Shown: positions 27,130-35,444 of the stretch, piece by piece
How the letters are laid out: the number at the start of each line of letters is the position of its first letter
Position numbering within the stretch: position 1 is the first letter of the stretch
NCBI GenBank assembly: GCA_028873695.1
Contig: JAPPNU010000028.1
Coordinates: forward strand, 248,001 to 312,000
DNA: 64,000 bases
Direction of reading: 5' to 3'
Source: Gemmatimonadota bacterium
GTDB taxonomy: Bacteria; Latescibacterota; UBA2968; GCA-2709665
Notes under the pieces: model-generated
What the model saw: only the letters and a program-made list of their open reading frames with translations
Databases searched by the model: none
Told to the model about the DNA's origin: nothing
Position numbers and translations under genes: made by a program

Positions 27130-27657
27130 ATGACGCATACCCCGCTTTTCATTCGAACCCTGGCAGGATTACTGGTCATTTGCGCCTGCGATCAGCACTA
27201 CAGGGAGGGGGCGCATCCGCCGCCGAAGCCGCGACGCCCCACCCTGCCGGCGGGTCATCCACCCGTTTCAACGGCCAGAAGACCATCCGACGCGCCGGGC
27301 GGAAAGACAGTCAGCGGGACCATCCGTATCAGGCCGGAGCTGCGGTCCAGGATACCCGACGGCGCTTATTTGTTCATCATCGCGCGGGAAAGGGCCGACG
27401 GAGGTCCGCCGTACGCCCTCAAACGGATGCGTATGCCCGCGCTCCCGTACCACTACACCCTTACCCAATCCGACGTCGCGCGCATGTTCGGAGACGGGAT
27501 CGTCCTGGCCGAAATCCCCGAGATGTACATGGTTGCCAGGATCGACCGGGATGGCTTCGCAGAAGTGCAACCAGGCGACATGGAAGGCGCATGCCCGAAG
27601 AATCCGATTGCCGCCGGAGAACAACGGGCTGACATCCTGATAGAGCAGGTACATTGA
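27130..27657 (+). CDS. Lipoprotein with CcmI C-terminal-like domain
   Basis: 175 residues. Signal II pattern LAGLLVICAC with the lipidated Cys at the second C, then a Pro-rich linker (about 22-60). The rest matches the C-terminal domain of the cytochrome c maturation protein CcmI/CycH: VSGTIRIRPEL, GAYLFIIARE, YALKRMRMPALPYHYTLTQSD. The TPR and membrane parts of CcmI are missing, so this is a free-standing, membrane-tethered version. It may assist handling of apocytochromes; a multiheme cytochrome is encoded at 59129. No clear ribosome site is seen before the ATG. Confidence 0.7.
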   Translation: MTHTPLFIRTLAGLLVICACDQHYREGAHPPPKPRRPTLPAGHPPVSTARRPSDAPGGKTVSGTIRIRPELRSRIPDGAYLFIIARERADGGPPYALKRMRMPALPYHYTLTQSDVARMFGDGIVLAEIPEMYMVARIDRDGFAEVQPGDMEGACPKNPIAAGEQRADILIEQVH

Positions 27658-27711
27658 CTTTCGGTTCAGGCTCGATGAATTGCGGCGCACTTCCTGGTCG
27701 GGATACCCTGT

Positions 27712-27752
27712 CTCGCCTGCAGAGCAACTTCATCCACGGACTGTCGGCTAGC
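27712..27752 (+). repeat. Short dispersed repeat, copy 1
   Basis: 41 bases beginning CTCGCCTGCAGAGC and ending GCTAGC; 35 of 41 positions match 50725-50765 in the same orientation. Both copies lie 35-95 bases upstream of a gene start. Non-coding as far as can be seen. Confidence 0.55.
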
Positions 27753-27842
27753 ATTCGAACAGGAACGATTCATTGAATCGAGCGTTACAGGATGAAGAGA
27801 ACCAGAGTCATCGGGAAGGGCAACGTCGCGAGGTACATGAAT

Positions 27843-29012
27843 ATGGGTCGGCATCAACTCTGTGCGGCAGTCCTGGCTGCGGCGCTGCTTTCAGGATGTG
27901 GCAATAGACAGGAGAATCCGGTCGGTTCCGATCTGGTAACCCGGGCGCAGGGCCGGGTGGTCGAACTTCCACTGATTCCGTCCCGGGGTGGCTCGACGCG
28001 GTTCGAGGGTACTTTCAGCCGCGGGTTCGGCAACGATTCCCGGTTGATGGTCGGTCGAATGAGCGGACTCGTGTTCCGTTCGCTGTTCCGATTCAGTTTG
28101 GATGCCGATTCGCTTCTGTCGGCCTCCGGTGGTTCCGGCGCGGCGGAACTTGACATTCTCGCCGTCCGGATCCTGATCCGGAAACGAACGTCCACGAGGG
28201 GCTCCGAAGTACTGGAGTTACGGCGTCCGGACCAGGCGTGGAATGAGTTGGACGAGTTTGTCGATACGCTCAGACACACCGCATTGGATCTTGCATCGAC
28301 CGCGATCGAGGGAGCGACAGCGGCGTCCGTAGGCGACAGCCTGATTCAGATTGATCTGCCGCCGGCGTACCTGTGGTCCGTTGCGCGGGAGAACCCCGAC
28401 GCCAAAGCGTTCGACGTCATGCTGCAGCCGGCGGCGGACGCCCGGTTTTTCACAAGTCTGGTGTCGCGAGACGACGTACTTGCTGACAACGTCAACAGGC
28501 TGCCGGAGATGCGGCTGACGTTTTCCATCGATGGCGACACACGTACACATGTCGCGGTTGCATCGCAAGATACCTACTGGGCGGCAAGGGACGGACCTGA
28601 ACCCGGGATGCTGGTTCTGGCTACAATTGTACGCCTGAGCCCGGTATTTCGCTTCGACCTGCCGGACAGCATTCCCAAGGGAGCGACGGTTACGGCTTCG
28701 GAATTGCGGCTGAACTACGATCGGTCGCAATCCATGTTCGGTGATTTCGTATTTTCGGTCGAACGGATCAACGTCGATCCGGCGTCCGGAGATACGACCT
28801 TCTCCCTCGTCAACACGTGGCAGTTCGACGAACAGGCGGCGTCATACGCCGTGGACCAGAGCCTGGTTCAGGGCTGGCTCTCGGGAACGACCCGCAATCG
28901 GGGACTTGCGCTCAGCACCCCGGTCACCGATAGCCGAAACTGGGACGTCAACTGGGTTGTATTCCATAATCCAATGTTGAAGTTGATCTACTCAACCCCC
29001 CCCGATCCCTAG
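27843..29012 (+). CDS. Lipoprotein of unknown function
   Basis: 389 residues beginning with a lipoprotein signal (AAVLAAALLSGC). The mature chain is beta-rich with no catalytic motif that I recognise; segments such as LFRFSL and ATIVRLSPVFRFDLPDSIPKG recall secreted FCB lipoproteins with jelly-roll domains. Start at 27843 chosen for the GAGG nine bases ahead; two earlier in-frame ATGs (27792, 27837) are possible. The gene stops inside or next to a mobile repeat (29009-29177), and a beta-barrel gene follows on the same strand. Confidence 0.65.
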   Translation: MGRHQLCAAVLAAALLSGCGNRQENPVGSDLVTRAQGRVVELPLIPSRGGSTRFEGTFSRGFGNDSRLMVGRMSGLVFRSLFRFSLDADSLLSASGGSGAAELDILAVRILIRKRTSTRGSEVLELRRPDQAWNELDEFVDTLRHTALDLASTAIEGATAASVGDSLIQIDLPPAYLWSVARENPDAKAFDVMLQPAADARFFTSLVSRDDVLADNVNRLPEMRLTFSIDGDTRTHVAVASQDTYWAARDGPEPGMLVLATIVRLSPVFRFDLPDSIPKGATVTASELRLNYDRSQSMFGDFVFSVERINVDPASGDTTFSLVNTWQFDEQAASYAVDQSLVQGWLSGTTRNRGLALSTPVTDSRNWDVNWVVFHNPMLKLIYSTPPDP

Positions 29013-29177
29013 TGTTCTGTCCCGGAAATAAGTTGCCTGAATTCGACCGCCGAGTCGCCCGGCTCGCAAGGCGCCCGCGCACAGGCGACCTGCGTATGGT
29101 CGGCGAGCGAGGGGAACGTAGCGAGACGGGATGAATCGTCGGTCGAATGGTGAGGAATTTTCGGGACAGGACACTAG
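29009..29177 (+). mobile_element. MITE-like element, family 3, copy 1
   Basis: 169 bp with terminal inverted repeats CTAGTGTTCTGTCCCGGAAAT and, read inward from the right, CTAGTGTCCTGTCCCGAAAAT. It encodes nothing. A related copy lies at 50556-50720 in the same orientation, sharing internal blocks such as CCGCCGAGTCGCC and AGACGGGATGAATCG. Its left end touches the stop of the lipoprotein gene and its right end abuts a family 1 element, so at least two insertions happened here. Confidence 0.8.
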
Positions 29178-29260
29178 AAGCTGTGTTAAAATTACCGGTG
29201 AGTTCCCGACCGCCGCTTTCGCAGCCGCGCGAAGGCAGCTGGTGATTTTAAGGCAGCTTC
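29177..29260 (+). mobile_element. MITE-like element, family 1, short copy
   Basis: 84 bp with terminal inverted repeats GAAGCTGTGTTAAAATTACC and, inward from the right, GAAGCTGCCTTAAAATCACC. Both ends match the long copy at 11705-11866 on the opposite strand, whose central ~78 bases are missing here. It lies directly upstream of the beta-barrel gene and may carry part of that gene's leader. Confidence 0.78.
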
Positions 29261-29286
29261 TTAGACACGTTTTCGCGAGGAATCCT

Positions 29287-30534
29287 GTGAACCGTTCTGG
29301 CAGAGTTCCCGTTGCATTGCTCGGTTTTCTTGTGGTCGCCGTGTGGGTGGATACGCCCGCCGCCAGATCGATCTTCTCCTTCAATGGCGTCGGAGATACC
29401 GAACGTCGTGTCGACGTGCGAGCCATGGGTATGGGAGGCGCCGGCCGCGCGCTTGCCGACGGCCTGAATTTCAGTTCGGCAAACCCTGCGCTTCTGGCCG
29501 CATTCTCGCGCGCCGGCCTGCAGAGCCGCTTCTTTGTGCAACGGCGTTCCCTTGATGACGGACAGCGTCGGCACGTGGTCTCCGACGGTGATATCGGCGC
29601 ATTTCAGATTGTGCTGCCCGTCCGAAACGGTACTGTGCTTGGCGCCGGCCTGGAGCCTATAACGGACCTGGATTTCGACCTCGTCAGAGTCGTCAGCTCC
29701 ACGGCGGTTCCCTACGAATTGCGGGTGAACGCGACGGGCGGGATACAGGCGTTTACCTTTGGCGTGGCGCAAAGGTGGGGTCGTCTGATGCTGGGCGGAA
29801 ACCTGAGTGTCATCTCGATCGGGACGATCACGGAAACGTGGACGAAAGACTTCAGTTCCGGCGGAGCCGGCGGAGAATCGAAGTCTTTTCTGTTGGATTC
29901 CAATAACCGGCAGATCCCCGAACACCTCAACAGCGAGGATCGATATGTACGCACGCACCGCGGCGCCCAGCCTGCGTTTGGCGCCGTGTACAGCCTGGAC
30001 GGCGAATGGTTCTTCGGCGCCGCGGTCCGGACCGCCGCGACCGTCACGCAGACACGCATTTTGAGGAATTTCTTCGCGGAAATAGGGTTTGAAGAGGAAA
30101 CGCGCTCGACGCTGGATCTGAGATTGCCGGCCACCGTCGGCTTCGGGCTGGCCTACCGGTCGGGGTATCGTTGGCTGGCTGCGCTAGATTACGAGCGGGC
30201 TATGTGGGAAGAGACGGGGTCGGGACGCTACAACACCGCCGATCTGTCGGGCGGCGTTCTATACAGGTTCGGCGATCCGGACAGCCGCGGTACCAGTCGA
30301 CGCATCGAGTTGACGGCGGGGGCTCATTACCGGTCGCTGTACTTCAGGACCGACGGGAATTCCCAGATCGATGAGTTGGGCGTGAGTCTGGGTATTTCAC
30401 TGCCGTTCGAAACCCGGGGCGCCGGCAGTTTTCGTTACGTAGTTGAGTTTGGAAGACGGGGAGACGTGACCGCGCATGGGGCTTCGGAGCATTTTGTCAT
30501 GCAGACGTTTTCCCTGTCCGGCTGGTTGAACTAG
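29287..30534 (+). CDS. PorV/FadL-like outer-membrane beta-barrel protein
   Basis: 415 residues. Signal peptide about 1-28, then the N-terminal signature AMGMGGAGRALADGLNFSSANPALLA seen in PorV/UPF0164/FadL-like barrels of FCB bacteria, followed by alternating amphipathic strands and a C-terminal aromatic strand region. GTG start at 29287 with GAGGAAT ahead; the frame runs back to 29131, but those codons belong to mobile repeats. It may be a transport channel or scaffold for secreted proteins such as the dockerin protease upstream; no substrate evidence. A terminator follows. Confidence 0.75.
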   Translation: MNRSGRVPVALLGFLVVAVWVDTPAARSIFSFNGVGDTERRVDVRAMGMGGAGRALADGLNFSSANPALLAAFSRAGLQSRFFVQRRSLDDGQRRHVVSDGDIGAFQIVLPVRNGTVLGAGLEPITDLDFDLVRVVSSTAVPYELRVNATGGIQAFTFGVAQRWGRLMLGGNLSVISIGTITETWTKDFSSGGAGGESKSFLLDSNNRQIPEHLNSEDRYVRTHRGAQPAFGAVYSLDGEWFFGAAVRTAATVTQTRILRNFFAEIGFEEETRSTLDLRLPATVGFGLAYRSGYRWLAALDYERAMWEETGSGRYNTADLSGGVLYRFGDPDSRGTSRRIELTAGAHYRSLYFRTDGNSQIDELGVSLGISLPFETRGAGSFRYVVEFGRRGDVTAHGASEHFVMQTFSLSGWLN

Positions 30535-30581
30535 CGGCCTGAAGGCAGCGACGACTGGATTCCTGGTTCTGGTGAGCCCCG

Positions 30582-30607
30582 GCCATCCCGCATCTGGATG
30601 GCTTTTC
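30582..30607 (+). terminator. Rho-independent terminator after the beta-barrel gene
   Basis: GCCATCC (30582-30588) pairs with GGATGGC (30596-30602) around seven bases, followed by TTTTCT. Convergent with the antiporter-like gene. Confidence 0.75.
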
Positions 30608-31813
30608 TCATTCCCCGGTACCGACCGACCGCGGGGCGGCCTGAATACGGCTGCGGTCCATACGTTCGTACAGGTAGAGAATGGGAGCCGTCAGCGCCGG
30701 GATGGCGATTCCGCAGAGCAGGACCACGCCGGCGGTAAGCCCGCTGCGCACTGCCGGCTCCATCGCCGGCGAGAACGCTTCGTGCAGAAGCGCAAACACA
30801 AAAAAGCCCTGTGGGAGCAGTTGCGACCAGTCTCGAACGAATAAGCCGGCGCAACGCCTGGCAGACAGTCCGCCGGCGGTCTTGCCAACGAGCATCACGG
30901 CCACGTAGATGACCAGAGTCTTCCAGTGAAGCGCGGACAGTTCCAGCAGACCGTCCAGGTCGAGGCCAGCCGCAAAATACGTGAGTACAACGTATGAGAG
31001 AGGCACCGACAGCGGCGCCATTCCCCGCAGGGCGATACCGGATCTCGCTGACCTCGCGGACACGCCCACACCCGTTACGAGCGACAGAAAGAGCGGGGAT
31101 ATATGCATCGTTCGAGCGCAGACGAAGAGCGTCGCCACGATTGCGCCGAAAAGGACCTGACCGCCCACTCCGGTTCTGACCGTGTGCGTCATCCTCGCGA
31201 TGAGTTCAACGCCCACCGCCCACATTATCGCCGACGGTACCGCTCGATACAGGCCCGGTGTGCTCACGAAGAGGTCGGCGAGAAACCAGAGTGAGAGCCC
31301 CAACGACGTTACGAGGATCGAAAAGGACAGGCCCTCGCGACGATCGGGCTGGGAGATGAGCGTGATCATCGGACCGGACATCCCGGCAAGTAGACCCAGG
31401 CGGACGGCCTGGACGACCGGAAATCCCAACAGCAGGAAAAACGCCGGAAATGCAGGGATCAGGGTTGCGCCGATGGAGATGATCGCGGACACCCCGAGCT
31501 TCTTGCTAAAGAACCGGTGATAGGAAAAGCTGGCGCCAAGGTACAGGCCGACCCAGACCTGGGCCAGTTCGGAAAGTGGCGCGGTTGCGGCGAATGCCTC
31601 CGTGTGGCGGATTCCGAATCCGCCGGCAAGAAAACCGAGCGCAAGGGGTATCGCGTGGAGGGGAATGGCTGAGCCCGCCAGGGTGCCAGCCAGGGTCAGC
31701 GGTACGACAAGCATGAGACCAACGTACACCGCAGGCTGGACCGAATGCGGAAAATCGTGTTGGGCTCCCCACGCAACCGCGCACAAAATGACGCAGATGA
31801 GAAACCGTCTCAT
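30608..31813 (-). CDS. Cation/proton antiporter-like membrane protein A
   Basis: 401 residues, about ten to eleven membrane helices, resembling half-size CPA2/Na+-H+ exchanger domains (GLLAGMSGPMITLI as a possible discontinuous helix; LVGKTAGGLSARR). No C-terminal RCK/TrkA domain is present. It overlaps the upstream gene by four bases (31810-31813), so the two are translationally coupled and likely form a complex. The proposed fold is from hydropathy and motif style; ion and direction are unknown. Confidence 0.65.
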   Translation of the reverse strand: MRRFLICVILCAVAWGAQHDFPHSVQPAVYVGLMLVVPLTLAGTLAGSAIPLHAIPLALGFLAGGFGIRHTEAFAATAPLSELAQVWVGLYLGASFSYHRFFSKKLGVSAIISIGATLIPAFPAFFLLLGFPVVQAVRLGLLAGMSGPMITLISQPDRREGLSFSILVTSLGLSLWFLADLFVSTPGLYRAVPSAIMWAVGVELIARMTHTVRTGVGGQVLFGAIVATLFVCARTMHISPLFLSLVTGVGVSARSARSGIALRGMAPLSVPLSYVVLTYFAAGLDLDGLLELSALHWKTLVIYVAVMLVGKTAGGLSARRCAGLFVRDWSQLLPQGFFVFALLHEAFSPAMEPAVRSGLTAGVVLLCGIAIPALTAPILYLYERMDRSRIQAAPRSVGTGE

Positions 31814-33045
31814 GCGAGGTCTTCCGTACGTTTCGCCTCTGGCGGAAACGTGTGAGGTTTGGGCAACGGGATCGCCTGGCCGATAGCGGCTGCAACGAGG
31901 ATCGCGGCGATCAGGGCGTAAAGATTCGGCCCCGATTCCAGCAGGAGCAGTTGAGCGACAAGGGCGACGGACAATGTCCCGAGCGGCCTGAGCGCGGAGC
32001 CGATGACTTCGGTCAGCGAAAGATGGCAGCGGGTCGCCCGCGCGGCAACCGTCAGGCTGATGCCCCTGGCCAGACTTCTGGCGACCAGAAACAGAAAAGC
32101 GAATGCGGTCAATCGCAAAACCGGCAGGTTCTGTGTCGCAAGCAGTCCGCCGATGACCAGGAAGAAGACGGGCTGCAGGATACCGGTGGTTTTCTCCAGA
32201 ATTTCAAGCGCATCCCGTCGCCGCGTGGTCGTGTTGATGAACCAGACGCCTGAAATGAATCCAACGGCAATCCCCGGAATCGCATTTCCTGCGCAGAGCC
32301 CTCCGAACGCAGCGACGGTACCGGTCGCTACAATCGCACAAGCGACGTCCTCCCGAAGGGTGCTGAAGACGAACGTCAGCAGCAGCCCCAGAAGCACTCC
32401 CGTACACGCGTGCAGCGCCAGAAAACTGCCGGGATTCACCATTGTGAACGGCCCCAGTTCGATGACGGTGACGCCCGCACAATATGGATACAGAAACGTA
32501 AGAAGCGTCATCCCGACCGCGTTGGTGATAAGAGGTCCCGCCGGCGCATTACCAACGTCGGGAGTTTCAAGCTCGGATCGGGCGTAAAAAACCAGATCCG
32601 GCATGCGCAGCGTGGTTGCCGCCGCGCCAAGCACGAGCGCGACGAGGGCGGGTTCGGCGGCAATGCCCATCTGATACCGCAACACCGGCCTCCACAACAG
32701 GGCCAGAAAAAACACCACGGCGGCGGTTCCCGCAACCTGAAGGCCTTCCAGCGCGTGGTGCCGCGACGCCCGCCTGCCCAGGCGCCGAAAGTCGAACCGA
32801 ACGCCCGCGACAAGACCCAACCAGACCAGAATGACGCTCAACAGTTCCCTTTGCATGCCTTCAGCGACCGCAGCCAGATCGTAGTCCATCGTCAGGACGA
32901 TGCCCGTGGCCATTCCGATCGGAACGAAATGCAGGTGGCTGCTTCGCAGGCTGTCCAGTGGCGCGGCAGGCTTCCGTCGCACGAACAGGTTGCGACAGAT
33001 CAGGCAGATTGCGTAGATGAGGTAGATGCTGGCGATGATTCGCAT
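31810..33045 (-). CDS. Cation/proton antiporter-like membrane protein B
   Basis: 411 residues and about twelve membrane helices, related in style to the partner gene at 30608. Landmarks are LVLGAAATTLRMPDLVFYARSE, AGNAIPGIAVGFISGVWF and ARSLARGISLTVAARATR, the last resembling the motif near helix 10 of CPA exchangers. Start set at the ATG at 33045 (MRIIASIYLIY); the frame is open to 33315, but those codons overlap the promoter of the divergent hprK. It is first in a two-gene operon. Confidence 0.65.
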   Translation of the reverse strand: MRIIASIYLIYAICLICRNLFVRRKPAAPLDSLRSSHLHFVPIGMATGIVLTMDYDLAAVAEGMQRELLSVILVWLGLVAGVRFDFRRLGRRASRHHALEGLQVAGTAAVVFFLALLWRPVLRYQMGIAAEPALVALVLGAAATTLRMPDLVFYARSELETPDVGNAPAGPLITNAVGMTLLTFLYPYCAGVTVIELGPFTMVNPGSFLALHACTGVLLGLLLTFVFSTLREDVACAIVATGTVAAFGGLCAGNAIPGIAVGFISGVWFINTTTRRRDALEILEKTTGILQPVFFLVIGGLLATQNLPVLRLTAFAFLFLVARSLARGISLTVAARATRCHLSLTEVIGSALRPLGTLSVALVAQLLLLESGPNLYALIAAILVAAAIGQAIPLPKPHTFPPEAKRTEDLA

Positions 33046-33161
33046 GTGCCGTACTCGTTTCCGTCCGTCCGGCTGTCGCGGTCGTGAAGCCGTGTACGGA
33101 GTATAGCCCCTGGCCGGTACCAAGTCAAGTTCGAAGTCCCCGATCGATGGAATCCATCTTC

Positions 33162-33190
33162 TTGACAGGCCTGGTGTTTTGGTATATATT
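33162..33190 (+). promoter_or_regulatory. sigma70-type promoter of hprK
   Basis: Consensus -35 TTGACA (33162-33167), 17-base spacer, -10 TATATT (33185-33190), in the divergent region between the antiporter pair and hprK. The leader would be about 130 bases. Confidence 0.75.
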
Positions 33191-33329
33191 CGGAACCTGC
33201 AAGAACCTATTAATTTACAGGTTATGTGCGTAGGTACGCGGGTTGACCAACGGAACCCCGGACATATGGTTTGTGTCTTCGCGTGCCCCGTCGTCAGGCT
33301 CGCCGCCACGCGCAACCGCGGAGCGCCGT

Positions 33330-34298
33330 GTGCAGGAAATCACGATCGCCGAAGTCCTGGAACAGTTCGGTGAAAAGCTTGCCCTGAAGTTGATCGCCGG
33401 CAGAGACAGTACCGACAAGGCGCTGACGTCCAGCGACGTGCACCGACCCGGTCTCGTCCTTGCCGGATTTGTCGGTCTGTTTACGTTCGATCGCGCACAG
33501 GTACTCGGCAACTCGGAAATGTTGTACCTCGACGGCCTCTCGCCCCGCAGACTCCGCTCGGTTCTGGAGACGGTGTTTCAGTTCGACATCCCCTGCGTGG
33601 TCGTTACCGACGGAAACGAGGTGCCGCGGACCATGGTGAATCTGGCCGGTCAGCGCGGGATTCCGCTGATGGTCACTCCGTTCTCCACGACGAAGTTTTC
33701 CCATCTCTTCTCATACTATCTGGACGACGTATTCGCCCCCCGGACCGCCATCCATGGATCGCTTGTCGATGTTTACGGAATCGGTCTTCTGTTTAGCGGT
33801 CGAAGCGGTATCGGCAAGAGTGAAATCGCGCTGGACCTCGTCGAGCGCGGGCACCGCCTTGTTGCCGACGACATCGTGCTCGTGTCCAGGAAGCTTCAGG
33901 GCATACTGGTTGGCACCTGCGGCGATACGCTACGGGATCACATGGAAGTCCGCGGTCTGGGTATTCTGAACGTCAGGCACATGTTCGGTATCGCCGCTTT
34001 TCGAATTCAGAAACGGGTCGAGGTCGTGGTTCAGCTTGTGGAGTGGGACGAGACCGAATCCTACGAGCGTGTCGGATTGGAGGAGGACTGGGTGTCGATT
34101 CTCGACGTGGAGATTCCGCAGGTGACCGTACCGATCTATCCGGGCAAGAACATCACGGTCATTGCCGAAGCCATTGCATTGAATTATCAGCTCAAAATTC
34201 AGGGTTACCATACGGCGCGGGAGTTCAATCAGAGATTGATCGACAAGATCAGCCGGAAGGGTGCATTGAAAATGCCGATTCGAGCCGACATCGAGTAG
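33330..34298 (+). CDS. hprK: HPr kinase/phosphorylase
   Basis: 322 residues, typical length. N-terminal regulatory domain, then the catalytic domain with H142 (AIHGSLVDVYG), Walker A GRSGIGKS at 157-164, LVADD at 178-182 and the family signature EVRGLGILNVRHMFG. Phosphorylates and dephosphorylates HPr (Ser46) of the PTS. GTG start with GGAG six bases ahead; a TTG-initiated extension from 33243 would add 29 unlike residues. No HPr or PTS gene lies in the window. Outside Firmicutes, HprK often regulates metabolism rather than sugar import. Confidence 0.92.
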   Translation: MQEITIAEVLEQFGEKLALKLIAGRDSTDKALTSSDVHRPGLVLAGFVGLFTFDRAQVLGNSEMLYLDGLSPRRLRSVLETVFQFDIPCVVVTDGNEVPRTMVNLAGQRGIPLMVTPFSTTKFSHLFSYYLDDVFAPRTAIHGSLVDVYGIGLLFSGRSGIGKSEIALDLVERGHRLVADDIVLVSRKLQGILVGTCGDTLRDHMEVRGLGILNVRHMFGIAAFRIQKRVEVVVQLVEWDETESYERVGLEEDWVSILDVEIPQVTVPIYPGKNITVIAEAIALNYQLKIQGYHTAREFNQRLIDKISRKGALKMPIRADIE

Positions 34299-34418
34299 CC
34301 GGGTCGCTTTCCGGCCGCTGGTGCACAACGGCTCGCGAGACGTTGCGAACTTGATTCCCGGCGCCTGGCAGTCCGCACGAATCCGGGCGCCGGAGTTCAA
34401 ACCGGGGAGCGATGCGCA

Positions 34419-35339
34419 ATGACGAGAGCGATTCCTGTCATCCTGTGTCTGGCAATCTGCGCCGGATGCGACAACGAAGCCGCGCGCAGGGAAAAGAAGG
34501 CGCGGCGGCTGTATTACGTCGTATTCAGAGACCTGGAAGAACGAATGGATTCCCTGCCGCAGACGATCGGGCAGTACGCCGGGATTGCCAGGGAATTCGG
34601 GGACACGCCGTCCGGGAGGAAGGCGGCGGAGCGGCATGGCCAGCTTCTGAAAGCCCAGGCCTTGCTGGCGGGTGCGGACTCCCTCGGTGAGGGCCAGTGG
34701 GTGCCGTTGTATACTCGCGTGGATTCCGTTGCACCGGGGTACCCGCCGGTCGTCCGTGCGCTGGGGCGACATTATTACAACAATACCTACCTGACCGCCC
34801 GGTCCGGGGCAACGACGCGTCATCCCTGGATTATACGGAGCGTGCTGACCGTCTGGGGGCTGCAGGACAGTCTGTGGTCGAAGTACGAATTTCGTCCGAC
34901 GGAGGCCGACAAAGCCTGGCGTGACAAACTGTGCCGGCAGGCGACCGACGTCGCGCGGATGCTGGAAAGCGCCAGGCGCTACCCCGAAGCGCTTCGGGTC
35001 GTGAACCGGGGGTTGGAATACGGCGTCGGAGACGACGCGATCGCCCATGCGAGGGTATTCGCGTCGTATTACACGTTCAGGTCCGCACGCTACGAGGAAG
35101 GCGTCGACCTTGCCAGGAAAGCGCTGGACTACGAGCTCCTCGGGAACGAGGACAGAGCCAGGGCGCACCACGTCATCGGGCTGTGCTACTGGCGGCTGTC
35201 GGAGCGGCGCAATGACTCGTCGGATCTGCAAACTGCAATCGACGCGTTGAACGAGGCGTTGCGAATCGATCCGGGTCTCACGCCCGTGAGGGAGTTGCTG
35301 AAGGAGCTTCGGCTGTACCAGAAGCGGAATCCCGCGTAG
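34419..35339 (+). CDS. TPR-containing lipoprotein
   Basis: 306 residues. Signal II with lipobox ICAGC, so anchored in a membrane. The body is helical; the C-terminal ~140 residues hold two or three TPR-like repeats (YPEALRVVNRGLEYG, YEEGVDLARKALDYE, LQTAIDALNEALRIDP). GGGGAG precedes the ATG. Probably a periplasmic protein-interaction scaffold. It lies between hprK and aspartate kinase on the same strand with gaps over 100 bases, so co-transcription is uncertain. Confidence 0.75.
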   Translation: MTRAIPVILCLAICAGCDNEAARREKKARRLYYVVFRDLEERMDSLPQTIGQYAGIAREFGDTPSGRKAAERHGQLLKAQALLAGADSLGEGQWVPLYTRVDSVAPGYPPVVRALGRHYYNNTYLTARSGATTRHPWIIRSVLTVWGLQDSLWSKYEFRPTEADKAWRDKLCRQATDVARMLESARRYPEALRVVNRGLEYGVGDDAIAHARVFASYYTFRSARYEEGVDLARKALDYELLGNEDRARAHHVIGLCYWRLSERRNDSSDLQTAIDALNEALRIDPGLTPVRELLKELRLYQKRNPA

Positions 35340-35444
35340 TGTGAAAAAACCGCATCGGATATTGCGGGCGCCCGTCCGCCTCGTATGCAGGCAGAGAACC
35401 ATGCCGGATGGCGACGGGACGCCGAATGGAGGTCGAATCGGGGT

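Noticed and set aside
33930..35402. 490-codon open frame on the minus strand
   Set aside because: Antisense to hprK and the TPR lipoprotein; no recognisable domain or ribosome site.
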